A DNA stretch of 64,000 nucleotides from contig CAYFLR010000003.1 of NCBI GenBank assembly GCA_964343805.1, forward strand, positions 155,406 through 219,405, written 5' to 3'. Made by a program: the position numbers and the translations under genes. Numbering within the stretch: position 1 is the stretch's first letter; each line of letters starts with the position of its first letter. The notes under the pieces were generated by a model. The model worked only from the letters and a program-made list of their open reading frames with translations. It searched no databases and had not been told where the DNA came from. Shown in pieces: positions 34,135 through 44,090 of this stretch. This DNA comes from CAYFLR01 sp964343805. Lineage in GTDB: Bacteria; Bdellovibrionota_B; Oligoflexia; CAYFLR01.

Positions 34135-35397
34135 TTGAAAGTGAAAAACAAGCTTTTTATCTTACTAAATGTGGTATTCCTTTTGTTGAGTGAAATCCTT
34201 CTTGCAGAGCGGATGTATTCTACCCATTGCGAGTCCTTGATTCAAGGACGGCATTCTCAAAAACAAGTAGATAAGGGCTTTGATTGGTCACTTTTTCAGC
34301 AGGTAAAAGAAGGATTACCTGCCTCTAGTTTGAACAAGACGTCAATTGAGGTGGTATTAGCCCAAGCAGAGCAAAAATTAAACCGATCTCTATCAAGGCC
34401 GATTTCCCTGATTTCACTAGTAAAAACAGATGTATCTCAATTAAGTCCCTCATTAGTTAAGAAACGAGGTGAGATCTTAAAATTAATGTCTGATCTCAAA
34501 AAAAGCAGAGAGGGTTGGAGTGAAAAGCAAATTCAAGGTTTTACAAGTTTACTCTATTTGTGGAATTTAGGAGATACCTCGATTTTGACTAGCTGGCAGA
34601 AGAGTTATTCAGTCCGAGCTAAAGTTAAAGAGCGAGTGGATCAACTCTTGATTGAAGGCACTTTGACCGAAGTTTTAGATAATTTAGGATTAAAAAGGGA
34701 TCCTCGAATATGGGAAAAGTTAGTGTTAACTGTTCGGAAAAATAACAATATTATTGAAGGTATCACTTGGTCAGCAGTGAACATCCCTGCTCTTATTTAT
34801 CTCGGGGTGCCTCTTTCTCTCCCGGAATTTAATTTTTTGAAAAATGCCCTTCCATCTGAGGCTGTTCAGAGGTCTAAGCAAAAGAGTTCATTGGTGAAAA
34901 TAGCCCGATTGGATCAGACTCTCCATTGGTCGCGATTGATTCTTACATCAGCTATTTATTCCTATTTAGGTTATTTACTGTATGAAAACTGGCCTTATGT
35001 GAAGAGTTTGATCTCTTTGGCAAGTCAAGATGGGGAAGAATTGATGGATATTCAACGGAAGGGTTGGAATATATGTGAACTGCGTAGACAACACTGGGGT
35101 TCCTGGTGGGAAAGTTATTTAATGTTCGAACCTCTACCTGAACCCCATTGTTTAGCAGCGGCCAGTGAGGTGCTCAATGAGTATGAAATTAAGAAGGATT
35201 TATGGATGAAAAAACCTTCAACTTGTCAGGAGTTTTTAAGACAGATGATGCATTCTTACAATATGATTTTTAAACGGCTGCCTGATGAAAAATTTTGGGT
35301 TGCTCTTGATGGTAAGCCTTTCCCTGGGCAAGTGAATCAGGTGACAGAGTGTTTTCCTGTAAACAACTTTTTTAACATTCCCATGGATCGAGGGTAA
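34135..35397 (+). CDS. Exported protein of unknown function
   Basis: An N-terminal signal sequence (KLFILLNVVFLLLSEILLAE) starts from a TTG (34135) or GTG (34141); neither has an ideal ribosome binding site, so the start is uncertain. The 420-residue product has no motif I recognise. A hydrophobic segment near residue 278 (LILTSAIYSYLGYLLYENW) may be a membrane helix. It is the first of three closely spaced genes: the next begins one base after its stop. Confidence 0.6.
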   Translation: MKVKNKLFILLNVVFLLLSEILLAERMYSTHCESLIQGRHSQKQVDKGFDWSLFQQVKEGLPASSLNKTSIEVVLAQAEQKLNRSLSRPISLISLVKTDVSQLSPSLVKKRGEILKLMSDLKKSREGWSEKQIQGFTSLLYLWNLGDTSILTSWQKSYSVRAKVKERVDQLLIEGTLTEVLDNLGLKRDPRIWEKLVLTVRKNNNIIEGITWSAVNIPALIYLGVPLSLPEFNFLKNALPSEAVQRSKQKSSLVKIARLDQTLHWSRLILTSAIYSYLGYLLYENWPYVKSLISLASQDGEELMDIQRKGWNICELRRQHWGSWWESYLMFEPLPEPHCLAAASEVLNEYEIKKDLWMKKPSTCQEFLRQMMHSYNMIFKRLPDEKFWVALDGKPFPGQVNQVTECFPVNNFFNIPMDRG

Positions 35398-35398
35398 T

Positions 35399-36865
35399 AT
35401 GGTCAAATGGTGTTTTTGGGTTTTATTTTTTATTCCGCTTTTAACTTGTAACGATTTTTTCGAAACACCCACGGATAACAATAACAAGGGAGAGAAAACC
35501 AATGAATCAGAAGAAGTTACTTCATCAAACACTTCCACTAATAATGAACCCATTCTAAGTAAAACCACTTCTGAGAGCTCAACCGAAAGTGAAAAAGAGG
35601 ATGAGGAAGAAGAATCCAAAGCCGAAACACTTTCCGTATGTGAAACGAAAAGCTGGAAGTTGATAGATGATTATCTCTATGGTGAGTCAAAATCTAGCAA
35701 AGCTCAAAGTCTGGTGGTGGGCAATGAGGGGGAGCTTTATGTTGCGGGAATGGCGAACGGAAAGATACTTGTTAGAAAAAGTACGGATGGAGGAGCGATC
35801 TGGGAGAATGTACATGAAATTGCTCAACCTGAAGATGAAAAATACTATTTGTCCATTGGTGGACTTGCAATCAATAAAGATGGAGATCTCTATCTCGCCA
35901 ACACCTCTACCCTTAAACCAGCGGAAGGCAGCAGTAAAAGACGGTACTACTGGCAGGTCCAAAAGAGTGAAGATGGAGGGAAAAGTTGGAAACAGGTGGA
36001 TGAGTATCATGGAGAAGGAGAGTGGCACTATGCTGGGGTTAAAGCTATTGCAGCAACTGATGAGATGGTATTTGCCGGGGGATACGCTCAAATGTTAGAT
36101 GAAAAGGATGGCCTCCATAAAGTCTCCTCATTAATAAGGCTGAGTAAAGATGGAGGTCAAAGCTGGACTACGGTGGATTCTTTTCCAGAAGAGAGTGATA
36201 ACCGAGCTATCATTGAGTCGGTTGGATTTGATGAGAAAGGGAATCTCTATTCATTTGCTAGATATGAAGGGATATTTGATGAAATGTCACTCTTAGTAAG
36301 GCAATCGAAAGATAAGGGGAGTACTTGGCAAACCCACCAAATATACAAGCATACGGGAACCTTTTTAGGAAAAAAACTTCCCATGGCCTCAGACACGGTG
36401 GGTTTTGCACATGATGGACAAGGTGATTTGTATATTGCCATAGATGTGGGAGCAGAGGCTGCCAATGGTTGGCTTTTGAAAAAAGGCAGCGAAACTAAGA
36501 ACTCCTTTGAAAAAGTATATGAAAAGTTAGTGAAGGGTCCAACCGAGTGGCAGGAAATCTATTCTCGACCGGAAGCCATTCATATAGATCACGAAGGTAC
36601 TCTATGGGTTGCAGGTAAAATGGAAGGAGAGTGGCTCATTTTAAAAAGCAGTGATAAGGGGAAAACCTTTAAATCGACATATGAATGGAAGTATGATGAA
36701 TCGGATGCTTTAAGTGCTGGCCTACCAGAAGATGAGGTAGGAAATTTTGACGAATCGGCCATGAGTTTGGGAAGTGATAAAGAGGGAAATCTATATGTCG
36801 TCGGTTTTGGACAAGAGTTATCAGGGAAGTCTCACTGGATTGTTAAGAAATGGGGGTGTCATTAA
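35399..36865 (+). CDS. Probable lipoprotein with BNR/Asp-box propeller repeats
   Basis: Signal sequence ends IPLLTC (a plausible lipobox), followed by an acidic Ser/Thr/Glu-rich linker of about 60 residues and then a sialidase-like propeller. Asp-box motifs recur: KSTDGGAIWENV, KSEDGGKSWKQV, LSKDGGQSWTTV, QSKDKGSTWQTH and KSSDKGKTFKST. Proteins with this repeat include glycosidases and many non-enzymatic surface propellers. No sialidase catalytic Arg triad was identified, so a binding role is likelier. Tightly linked to its neighbours (one base before, none after). Confidence 0.78.
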   Translation: MVKWCFWVLFFIPLLTCNDFFETPTDNNNKGEKTNESEEVTSSNTSTNNEPILSKTTSESSTESEKEDEEEESKAETLSVCETKSWKLIDDYLYGESKSSKAQSLVVGNEGELYVAGMANGKILVRKSTDGGAIWENVHEIAQPEDEKYYLSIGGLAINKDGDLYLANTSTLKPAEGSSKRRYYWQVQKSEDGGKSWKQVDEYHGEGEWHYAGVKAIAATDEMVFAGGYAQMLDEKDGLHKVSSLIRLSKDGGQSWTTVDSFPEESDNRAIIESVGFDEKGNLYSFARYEGIFDEMSLLVRQSKDKGSTWQTHQIYKHTGTFLGKKLPMASDTVGFAHDGQGDLYIAIDVGAEAANGWLLKKGSETKNSFEKVYEKLVKGPTEWQEIYSRPEAIHIDHEGTLWVAGKMEGEWLILKSSDKGKTFKSTYEWKYDESDALSAGLPEDEVGNFDESAMSLGSDKEGNLYVVGFGQELSGKSHWIVKKWGCH

Positions 36866-39394
36866 ATGAGTAGGAAAGCTTACCTGCAATTGTTTCTGAT
36901 GGGTCTTCTGCTCTATGTTCCGAGCCAGCTCATGGGTGGTAATTCATGTGATGGTATGAAAGAAAAGGCAGATTCTCTGGCTCTGGTTGAAGGAAAAGCT
37001 GCTGAAGGCATAGATCCTCAGGAGGTAATTCATAATATTACTGCAGAACTTTCTCAAAAACCTTCCGTGTTGGCCAAACTTGATTATCTTAAGGAGCAGC
37101 TCTTCAAACGATCCGTATTGGGTCATGAAAAAAGCGAAGTTCTCATAGAGGAATTTATATTGAGTCGCATACTAAAACTGGCAGAGAACTCCCACTCTGA
37201 AACCATTCAAGAGGTGGCGCTCAAAATGATTCGAATGGACAGTCGGGTTTTAAGTGAAGTCCTTAAAGAGAGCACCATCGACCGTGTGGTGGGGAGAGTT
37301 TTGCTGACTGACTCATCTGATTTCAATTTTGTTCGTTATTTAGTGGCTCAAGTTCCTCGGGGTGAGAGATCTCTCTTTTTAAGAAAAGTTCTTAATGAAG
37401 TGGCCGTGTCAGATAGAAGTAGCTCTATGAGAGATTTGGTAATTAGAGAAGTTATCTGGTGGGGGAGCTATGAAACGAAGGTTGATTTGTTTGAAATATT
37501 AAATCCTCTACCTATTTATACCACGTCCAATGTGCATTTCAGAGAATTGGCAAATCATATGTTAAAAGGAGATAACGAGGGGATAGCTTCCAAAGCTTTT
37601 CAATATGTGGATCAGCAAAAAATCGATACAAAGCTCTTGGTCAGTGCATTAAGAAGTCCTTTTGAGTCCGTGCGTGAAGCAGGAGAAAAACTACTGCGCA
37701 GTGAAACCTCTTACTACAATGATGCAGAAGCTGGCCAAAGAGTTTGGCCACTGAACCATGATATTGCAAATCCTTTATCCGGTTCCATGGTGGTGAGTGA
37801 ATTAACTAAAGTTGGATCGAAAGCGGAAGTTTTTTTCCGGGATATTCCTCTTCATCCAGAACATAATAATCCCATTCAATCGAATGACATTTTGGGGCAA
37901 TCGGTGAGGCTAACGGCTCTCGGTAAACAAGGTAAGGTGATTAAATTTGTTGAGGGCCGAGTAGAACATGTTCCTATTCATGCGGGAGATTTTTATGTTA
38001 TTCGTCCCAAGGGCCAACAATCGGAACTCTATGTCGCCGCAAAAGAAGTAGAACGAATCTTTCTGGTCTCTTCCGAATTAAAGAAGGGGACCAGTGAGTA
38101 TGATCTTTTAAACGATGTCTATGTAACTCACTGGCAAAATGAGGTGAATCAAAGAAGTCAGAAAAATTTTCAAGTGATTCAGGTTGAAGGAGATTTGGCC
38201 ACCCCAACAATTTTGACAGAGGCCAAACAAGTTATACAAAAGGCTCAAGATCCATCCCTCGTTTATCGAGTATTATCCTTACCTTTAATCGCAGTGAAAG
38301 AGCGGGTTAGAAAACTCATGGCTCGAAGCAATAAACATCCCGCTGATATTATCATGCATTTGGATATAGAGGGGTTAAATGGAACTGATATTCGATCTTT
38401 TATCGATCGGGCGGTTGAGAATATGGCCAAACCTTTATATGGAGCCAGTGATTTCAAGGTTCCTTCTCAGATTCAAACTTGGTTCAAGGAGTTCCAGAGC
38501 TTTCCAACAAGGCAAACCAATATTCAAAATGCCTTGACCAACTTACTGATTAATCGTCAAGTGCTGTCTGAAACTTTGAAGAAAGGCCCTCCTTACCCAC
38601 GCCGAATTGTGATTTTTGATATGCTTACGGGGCAATCTGTAACTCATGTACTTGATCGCAAAGCTGTTTACGCTCGAGATAAATTACATGCTTGGTCTTT
38701 TGAAAATCAGCAGCAAATTAAGAAGATTACAGGCTGGAAAGAGAAGCAGAGCGATGGGCTCGGTACTCTATATCAGGTGAATTATGAGCAAGCGATATTA
38801 TTTAAACTCCTTAATCGGACGCGGCGTATTATGGAAGAAAAGATCAAAGGCAGAAGTTATGTGTCAGAGCCCTACAAAGCCTTTTTGGAAAACCTTCAAA
38901 AGATACTGGAATCTGACTTAAAGCCTGCAAAAAAATATATTGACCGTATTCATACCGAGGGCTTTAATCATGAATTCTTCACAGTAATGGCACGCAGCGG
39001 AATGACCTCCGCCTATAAATTCACCGATAAGATTACCAAGCCCTACTTGTTTGTTATAAGACTTGAGGCCATTGCGCTCATAAGCTTCTCAGCTATATCA
39101 GTATTAATCAATTATCTAGATTTCAACAGCCCCAGTGAGAAACATGCTCAGGCAGTGAAGCAGACGATTACTGAAAATGATGAACTGAAAAGAATCTATG
39201 AAGATTCCCGCTTCAAGGATCTTATAGATTCCGCTTTAGATGATCTATGCCTTAACTCGCTTGATTTGGCTATTACCACCTTGGAAAAGGCCCAAAAAAA
39301 CCAGATGGTTCTCCTGCTTACAGGTCTCAAAGAGGAGCTGCAATTTCTTTATCAATATAAGATTTATAAGGACCAGCTCAATTGTCGAAGCTAG
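36866..39394 (+). CDS. Large exported protein of unknown function
   Basis: An 842-residue protein with an N-terminal signal sequence (AYLQLFLMGLLLYVPSQLMGG). Its ATG directly abuts the previous stop (TAAATG). The first 300 residues look all-helical and HEAT-like; no enzyme motif was found. A hydrophobic helix near 735-755 (LFVIRLEAIALISFSAISVLI) suggests C-terminal membrane attachment. Co-expression with the two upstream genes suggests a shared envelope function. Confidence 0.6.
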   Translation: MSRKAYLQLFLMGLLLYVPSQLMGGNSCDGMKEKADSLALVEGKAAEGIDPQEVIHNITAELSQKPSVLAKLDYLKEQLFKRSVLGHEKSEVLIEEFILSRILKLAENSHSETIQEVALKMIRMDSRVLSEVLKESTIDRVVGRVLLTDSSDFNFVRYLVAQVPRGERSLFLRKVLNEVAVSDRSSSMRDLVIREVIWWGSYETKVDLFEILNPLPIYTTSNVHFRELANHMLKGDNEGIASKAFQYVDQQKIDTKLLVSALRSPFESVREAGEKLLRSETSYYNDAEAGQRVWPLNHDIANPLSGSMVVSELTKVGSKAEVFFRDIPLHPEHNNPIQSNDILGQSVRLTALGKQGKVIKFVEGRVEHVPIHAGDFYVIRPKGQQSELYVAAKEVERIFLVSSELKKGTSEYDLLNDVYVTHWQNEVNQRSQKNFQVIQVEGDLATPTILTEAKQVIQKAQDPSLVYRVLSLPLIAVKERVRKLMARSNKHPADIIMHLDIEGLNGTDIRSFIDRAVENMAKPLYGASDFKVPSQIQTWFKEFQSFPTRQTNIQNALTNLLINRQVLSETLKKGPPYPRRIVIFDMLTGQSVTHVLDRKAVYARDKLHAWSFENQQQIKKITGWKEKQSDGLGTLYQVNYEQAILFKLLNRTRRIMEEKIKGRSYVSEPYKAFLENLQKILESDLKPAKKYIDRIHTEGFNHEFFTVMARSGMTSAYKFTDKITKPYLFVIRLEAIALISFSAISVLINYLDFNSPSEKHAQAVKQTITENDELKRIYEDSRFKDLIDSALDDLCLNSLDLAITTLEKAQKNQMVLLLTGLKEELQFLYQYKIYKDQLNCRS

Positions 39395-39480
39395 AGCTGA
39401 AACCTTCTTCTAGCTAGCACTTTCTCTAAATTCTTGATACATAGGAAGGGTTTCTAATGAGCCCATACAAGGATTTTACT

Positions 39481-41499
39481 ATGAATAAACCATACCTATT
39501 AATCTTCGGCCTAGTGACCCTATTCCTCTGTTCATGCAATCCCTCTTCATCAGATGAAAATGAAAAGGTAGACAAGATAATTGATCAGACAGGGGGGAGT
39601 ATTTCTCTATCGGATGGAGCCACCTTAACTCTGCCAGCGGGTGTGCTTATAAAAGAGAAGAAGGTTGTGGTGGAAAGTGTTTCAACCTTGCCATCTTCCC
39701 GGGACAAGAACCTTCTACTACCTAAAAAAGCTTATAAGTTTGAAGTGGAAAACCAAGATAAATTTAATCTGCCTTTAGAGTTAAAAATTCCTTATGATGA
39801 AAGTGAAATTCCCAGTGGTCATGAAGAAGGAGATCTTAAAGTGGCCTTCTATGATGAAGAGGCGAAAGCTTGGATTCCAGTAGAAAGTGATCAAGATGCT
39901 CAAAACAATATATTAACCGTATCCACCAGTCATCTCTCTCTCTGGACCTGGATTGTAGATCAATTTCGAGTCAAACATTACAACACTGAGAACTTTTTAA
40001 TTGATTACCTATCGGAAGGTCCCAATGGAGTTTCAGATATTGCTTATGTGGAAAAGATTGGAATGGTGCTGGAAGATGCTAAAGTTAAATTAGAAGGACT
40101 TGGCTTTAAAGTTCGAAAGAAACTCGATTTAAAAGTGGTGCTGCCCGGAGGGGGAGTTCGTTATGATAAACATAAAGTCAAAGTACTTATTCGTCCTCAA
40201 GGGAAGAACTATGGGCAAGCTGTCCGTAGTAAGTTAGGTGACCATTTTAACTATATTGAACTTGATAATAAAACCGATGAAGATATTATCAAAGTGACCG
40301 CCATTCATGAATATTTTCACCTGAGCCAAGATCTTTATTTCACTAACCTGTGGTGGGTGCAAACCCCTTATATTTGGATCTGTGAGGCTGCAGCTCTTTG
40401 GTGGGAAAATGAAATGTTTCCTACTCTAGAGGGTTATTTGGAGCAGCTCAATGCCAATGCGGATTTTGTGACTAAGACCTTAGACACTCGCACAGATGAC
40501 CATGGTTATGGTGCGGCCACCTTTATTAAATACCTTGCCTTTAAACATACTAAGGAGATCGTAAGTAAAATATTTGGCAAGATCGAAGGGCAATCTGTAG
40601 GCGGACGATCTCCCATTGAAGCGATTAATGAAGCCCTGGTAGAATATAATTCCTCTATCGAAGAAAGTTATCAAAACTTTGCTTTGGCCTATTATACATC
40701 TCATGATTTTGATCAGGCTGCTAAATGGGCAGTGCCAACAAAAGAACTAGAAGTTCTTTCATCAAGTAATCAAAAAGTTACTATTCCTATGAAAATCCCT
40801 CCGCTTAGTGCTAAAGCTTATACTATCAAGAGCGATTTTTCAGAGGGGAAAATAACTCTAGATGCAAAATTTAGTTCGAATGAGAGTAAACATCATAAAG
40901 TCACTGTCTATGCCGGTGAGAGTCGAGGCTCTGAAATTGTAAACTGGCCAGTTGCGGGTACTCTAATCAATCAATCTAATCTGACGGTCTCCAAATTTGG
41001 CAAAGTCATCGATAAAGAGGTGGATAAGAATTTAATGGTTCTGGTGATAGTAAATAGTGATCCGAAAGAGAAACTGTCGGGAAATTTATACTTAGAATTT
41101 ATCGAAGAGAATGATCCTGCTGCTGCTAATACCAGCAGTGGAAGTACCACCTCTCAAGAATATGGCGCGATCTCTGGTGTCTACTATAGTTACAGCAAAC
41201 TGCAAACTAATTATAGTTCTAGTGGGGATCTCCTCTTTGTTACTTCTGAGGACCAGAAGGTTATTTTATCTATACCTTATCAAGTGGAATATGAACTGGT
41301 ACACGAAACTGATCAGGGTTTTGTTGATTATGTTGAAACCGGTTTTAAGTTTGCAAAAGGACTCACCACTCAGGGTGTGCCAGTAGGACGTTGGATGGTG
41401 TGCGGTGGTTCTAGTGTGAATAACTTAGGAACTTGTTCAAAGGCAGTAACTGTTTCGAAAAACAGTAATGTTAATGTGACCGTAGGCTCACCTAACTAA
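39481..41499 (+). CDS. Lipoprotein with ZU5-like segment and HExxH metalloprotease-like motif
   Basis: The signal ends LFLCSC, a good lipobox. Residues 35-150 resemble a ZU5 fold (GGSISLSDGATLTLPAGV). The central region contains HEYFHLSQDLYF, an HExxH zinc motif, followed 27 residues after the second His by WICEAAALWWENE, which could supply the gluzincin-type third Glu ligand. The C-terminal 200 residues are beta-rich. Both the ATG at 39457 and that at 39481 have acceptable ribosome binding sites; I chose the latter for a more typical signal peptide. The likely role is an envelope peptidase; substrate unknown. It converges with the toroid gene, overlapping by four bases. Confidence 0.68.
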   Translation: MNKPYLLIFGLVTLFLCSCNPSSSDENEKVDKIIDQTGGSISLSDGATLTLPAGVLIKEKKVVVESVSTLPSSRDKNLLLPKKAYKFEVENQDKFNLPLELKIPYDESEIPSGHEEGDLKVAFYDEEAKAWIPVESDQDAQNNILTVSTSHLSLWTWIVDQFRVKHYNTENFLIDYLSEGPNGVSDIAYVEKIGMVLEDAKVKLEGLGFKVRKKLDLKVVLPGGGVRYDKHKVKVLIRPQGKNYGQAVRSKLGDHFNYIELDNKTDEDIIKVTAIHEYFHLSQDLYFTNLWWVQTPYIWICEAAALWWENEMFPTLEGYLEQLNANADFVTKTLDTRTDDHGYGAATFIKYLAFKHTKEIVSKIFGKIEGQSVGGRSPIEAINEALVEYNSSIEESYQNFALAYYTSHDFDQAAKWAVPTKELEVLSSSNQKVTIPMKIPPLSAKAYTIKSDFSEGKITLDAKFSSNESKHHKVTVYAGESRGSEIVNWPVAGTLINQSNLTVSKFGKVIDKEVDKNLMVLVIVNSDPKEKLSGNLYLEFIEENDPAAANTSSGSTTSQEYGAISGVYYSYSKLQTNYSSSGDLLFVTSEDQKVILSIPYQVEYELVHETDQGFVDYVETGFKFAKGLTTQGVPVGRWMVCGGSSVNNLGTCSKAVTVSKNSNVNVTVGSPN

Positions 41500-42437
41500 T
41501 TGACGTTGATAAAATCATCATAGTGTTTAAAAACTCGTAAAGCTAAAAGGGTGTTCCACCGGCTCGGTTCTCCCACTTTTTCCATGGGAAAATGGAATTT
41601 CCCTGGGTGATTTGAGGGAAGTTTGTACCTTCCATCTTTGAGTTGTTTTTTCTTAAGTTCTTCGATTGCTGGCCTCATTCGCTCATCCCAAGCTTGCCCG
41701 CTCAAACGAAAAAAATCCAGAGCCCTTAATATGTTATATTTCCATCGGTGGGGATAGCTTAGTTTTAGAAAATCTTTATGGATAACTTTTCCAGTACGAT
41801 CTGAGATGAATAATTGATGAAGTAGGATGAACTCAGCTGCAGATTTTAAGGCATTTCTTATGGGCTTAATTTTATAACTGTACCCTTGTCTATCATATTC
41901 GAAGAGGCCTTCCATAACAGAGATAGTGGAATGAAGAGAGCTGTGTTTAGCTCCTTTGGTATTTAAAAGGCAGTTAAATCCACCGTCTGGCATGAGTTGA
42001 TCGAGGGTGAAATCAATGACTGATTTAAGGGCTTTAGGATCTGCTTTAAAATAGCAGGCGTAATTTAAAAACATACCATTCAAACAGACATCGCATTTCT
42101 TATCTTTGCCAATGGGTCTGACTCCTCCATCTGGTCCTTTTTCGGTGGAGAGTACATAATCAATTGCCTTTTGAGGAGCGGGGTGATTCTGATCCATATT
42201 TAGATTTCTTAAATCCAGAAGAGTGTAGTGAGTGGAGGTCCATTTGGGTTGATAAAACTTTTGTCCCCATCCAGTATCTTTTTTTTGTAAACCTAGTAGT
42301 TTCTTGCCCCATCCTTGATGATGTATTTGAGCTTGAAGGGATAAATCCTCTTTGCCGAGTAGGTCTCGGGTTGTTTGGTATTGGAGGGAGATATCTCCTT
42401 TCAATAACCACCTAATCCTTTGTTCGAATTCTTTCAA
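41496..42437 (-). CDS. Prenyltransferase/squalene-cyclase-like alpha/alpha-toroid protein
   Basis: A protein of 313 residues with no signal peptide. Repeated helix-loop motifs are seen: GLQKKDTGWGQKFYQ, LSTEKGPDGGVRPI, QLMPDGGFNCLLNT, ELKKKQLKDGRYKLP. They have the spacing of the terpenoid cyclase/protein prenyltransferase toroid, and each carries a DGG/DGR or DTGW turn. CDVCLNGMFLNYACYF adds three cysteines. No DxDD catalytic motif was found, so the activity is unknown. Its ATG overlaps the small upstream gene (ATGA), indicating coupled translation. Confidence 0.7.
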   Translation of the reverse strand: MKEFEQRIRWLLKGDISLQYQTTRDLLGKEDLSLQAQIHHQGWGKKLLGLQKKDTGWGQKFYQPKWTSTHYTLLDLRNLNMDQNHPAPQKAIDYVLSTEKGPDGGVRPIGKDKKCDVCLNGMFLNYACYFKADPKALKSVIDFTLDQLMPDGGFNCLLNTKGAKHSSLHSTISVMEGLFEYDRQGYSYKIKPIRNALKSAAEFILLHQLFISDRTGKVIHKDFLKLSYPHRWKYNILRALDFFRLSGQAWDERMRPAIEELKKKQLKDGRYKLPSNHPGKFHFPMEKVGEPSRWNTLLALRVFKHYDDFINVN

Positions 42438-42637
42438 TGTGAGTTCCTTTCCGAAGAGGAATCGGCCATCATCTGTAGAACCGTTTCAATATCGACGGGA
42501 TCAACTCGAGCCGCTTCCATCAGTGATCGGGCTTTTTCGAAATCGTCGCTATCAACCGCATCATAAAAGTCTTCAACTAAATTGACTATAGCCAATTTTT
42601 CTAAAACTAATGTACCTTCAAAATCATGATCATCCAT
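42434..42637 (-). CDS. Small acidic helical protein, coupled to the toroid protein
   Basis: A protein of 67 residues, rich in Asp and Glu and predicted helical (VNLVEDFYDAVDSDDFEKARSLM). The four-base ATGA overlap with the toroid gene and a GAGG-type ribosome binding site support it as a real gene. No family recognised; it may be a partner or chaperone of the next protein. Confidence 0.6.
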   Translation of the reverse strand: MDDHDFEGTLVLEKLAIVNLVEDFYDAVDSDDFEKARSLMEAARVDPVDIETVLQMMADSSSERNSH

Positions 42638-42656
42638 AGGAGATACCTCAGAGGTA

Positions 42657-44078
42657 TTAATAGTAATAATAAAGGGTTGTTTCTATTGGCAGGAGCTCAT
42701 CTTCTTCTGTAATGCAAAGAGTCTCCATTTCACTGATACGGGTTTGATCGTCATAGACAAAGTGGATCTGCTGTTTAGAACACTCATTTCCTTTAGGAGA
42801 GTCATTTTTAATCTCCACTATGAGCGGTTGGCCATAAACATTGGTTTTAAGGATCTCTGTACTCTTATTAGAGTGGGGATTTTCGGTTACTTTCTTCGTG
42901 AGAGTACAAGTTTTCTCACTGAAGTCTGATTTGGTAGTGGTTAAGTAGGGATGTCCAAAGGTATTATAGTTAATGGTGTTGATACTTTGCAGGGCCATAT
43001 CACCACCACACTCTTTATAAGTTTCATGCACTAATTGGTTCATTGCAACCGTTTCGGTGTGAACTTGTTTTTCAACGAGTGTACTATCCGAGCGAATTAA
43101 ATGCTCTATTTGAGTGCTAGGGTTTTCATCTGCTAGGTCAGGATACTCGAAGTTGAAGAGATGATCATGGTTATTTTGATCTCGGTAAGAGAGATGGCTT
43201 ATATAATTATTATTGTCAGATCGTTCTACCGTCACAGGGGTTTGTCCTCGAAATTCTTTTGACAGATACTCAAGAATGGTTCTTTGCAGGAGGGTTAAAC
43301 GGTAGCCCAGTGGAGTAATTTGAATGGCTCCTAAATCAATATCATTATTCCAACTTCTGATGTGGGTTGCTTTCGCTTCTCCTTTATTATTATAGCTAAT
43401 AGTTTTTTTAGTACGAAAACCGGGAAAAGATAGAGTTTTTATCAAGAATTTAAATTCTTCAGCTTCCAGATTGTTTATCTCTTTATAGAGATCCGATAAT
43501 TTTGCATAAACCACGAGAATAATGGACCAGGATTGAATATCAAATTCAATCATAGAATAGCGAAAATTTAAAAGGTCGTAAGGTAATATAGTAACGAATT
43601 CTATATTCGGATCATCTACGGGGGTGAAGAGTACATGATATTGCTTTTGGTCCTCATCTCCCTTAACTAAGGAGGCCTTGTTTGACTCTTCATTCAAAGG
43701 AATAGATATTTTTAACGAGCCATTGAGACTGACGGAAGAGGAGACTGAAAAGGGGGGAACCACTGGCTTGATGACTTCATTTTCAACTAAGGGAAAGGTA
43801 GTTGATTTCACCTCCACCACTCCATCTTCGGCCAGACTGCCAGGGGGAACAGTTACCTTGGTGCCGCTCAATGATCCTGAATTGATTTCTAAACTTCCAC
43901 CCAGGTTCTTATCAAAACTTTTTGAGGCTAAGATGGGATTCTCTGATTGTGATTTGGTATTTTCAATGGCTGAAGTTTGATTCTCATCAGTAGAGGTTGA
44001 AGAGTCATCAGCGCAATAAAAAGCAAAACCAAAACTGATAAGCAACATAATCTTTATATGTAGAAAAAGTGACTTCAT
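42657..44078 (-). CDS. Probable lipoprotein with ZU5-like segment
   Basis: The hydrophobic N-terminus ends FAFYC, a loose lipobox, followed by a Ser/Thr/Asn linker and a ZU5-like start (GGSLEINSGSLSGTKVTVPPGSL) similar to that of the lipoprotein at 39481-41499. The C-terminal half shows YD/RHS-like strands (SYNNKGEAKATHIRSWNN, IHFVYDDQTRISEMETL), as in RHS-repeat surface proteins, but too few to be sure. It lies 12 bases after the large lipoprotein gene and probably shares its transcript. Confidence 0.65.
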   Translation of the reverse strand: MKSLFLHIKIMLLISFGFAFYCADDSSTSTDENQTSAIENTKSQSENPILASKSFDKNLGGSLEINSGSLSGTKVTVPPGSLAEDGVVEVKSTTFPLVENEVIKPVVPPFSVSSSVSLNGSLKISIPLNEESNKASLVKGDEDQKQYHVLFTPVDDPNIEFVTILPYDLLNFRYSMIEFDIQSWSIILVVYAKLSDLYKEINNLEAEEFKFLIKTLSFPGFRTKKTISYNNKGEAKATHIRSWNNDIDLGAIQITPLGYRLTLLQRTILEYLSKEFRGQTPVTVERSDNNNYISHLSYRDQNNHDHLFNFEYPDLADENPSTQIEHLIRSDSTLVEKQVHTETVAMNQLVHETYKECGGDMALQSINTINYNTFGHPYLTTTKSDFSEKTCTLTKKVTENPHSNKSTEILKTNVYGQPLIVEIKNDSPKGNECSKQQIHFVYDDQTRISEMETLCITEEDELLPIETTLYYYY

Positions 44079-44090
44079 CTTCTCACTCTA

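Noticed and set aside
34100..34139. Short leader-peptide reading frame before the exported protein
   Set aside because: Twelve or so codons with no ribosome binding site or following attenuator structure; likely chance.
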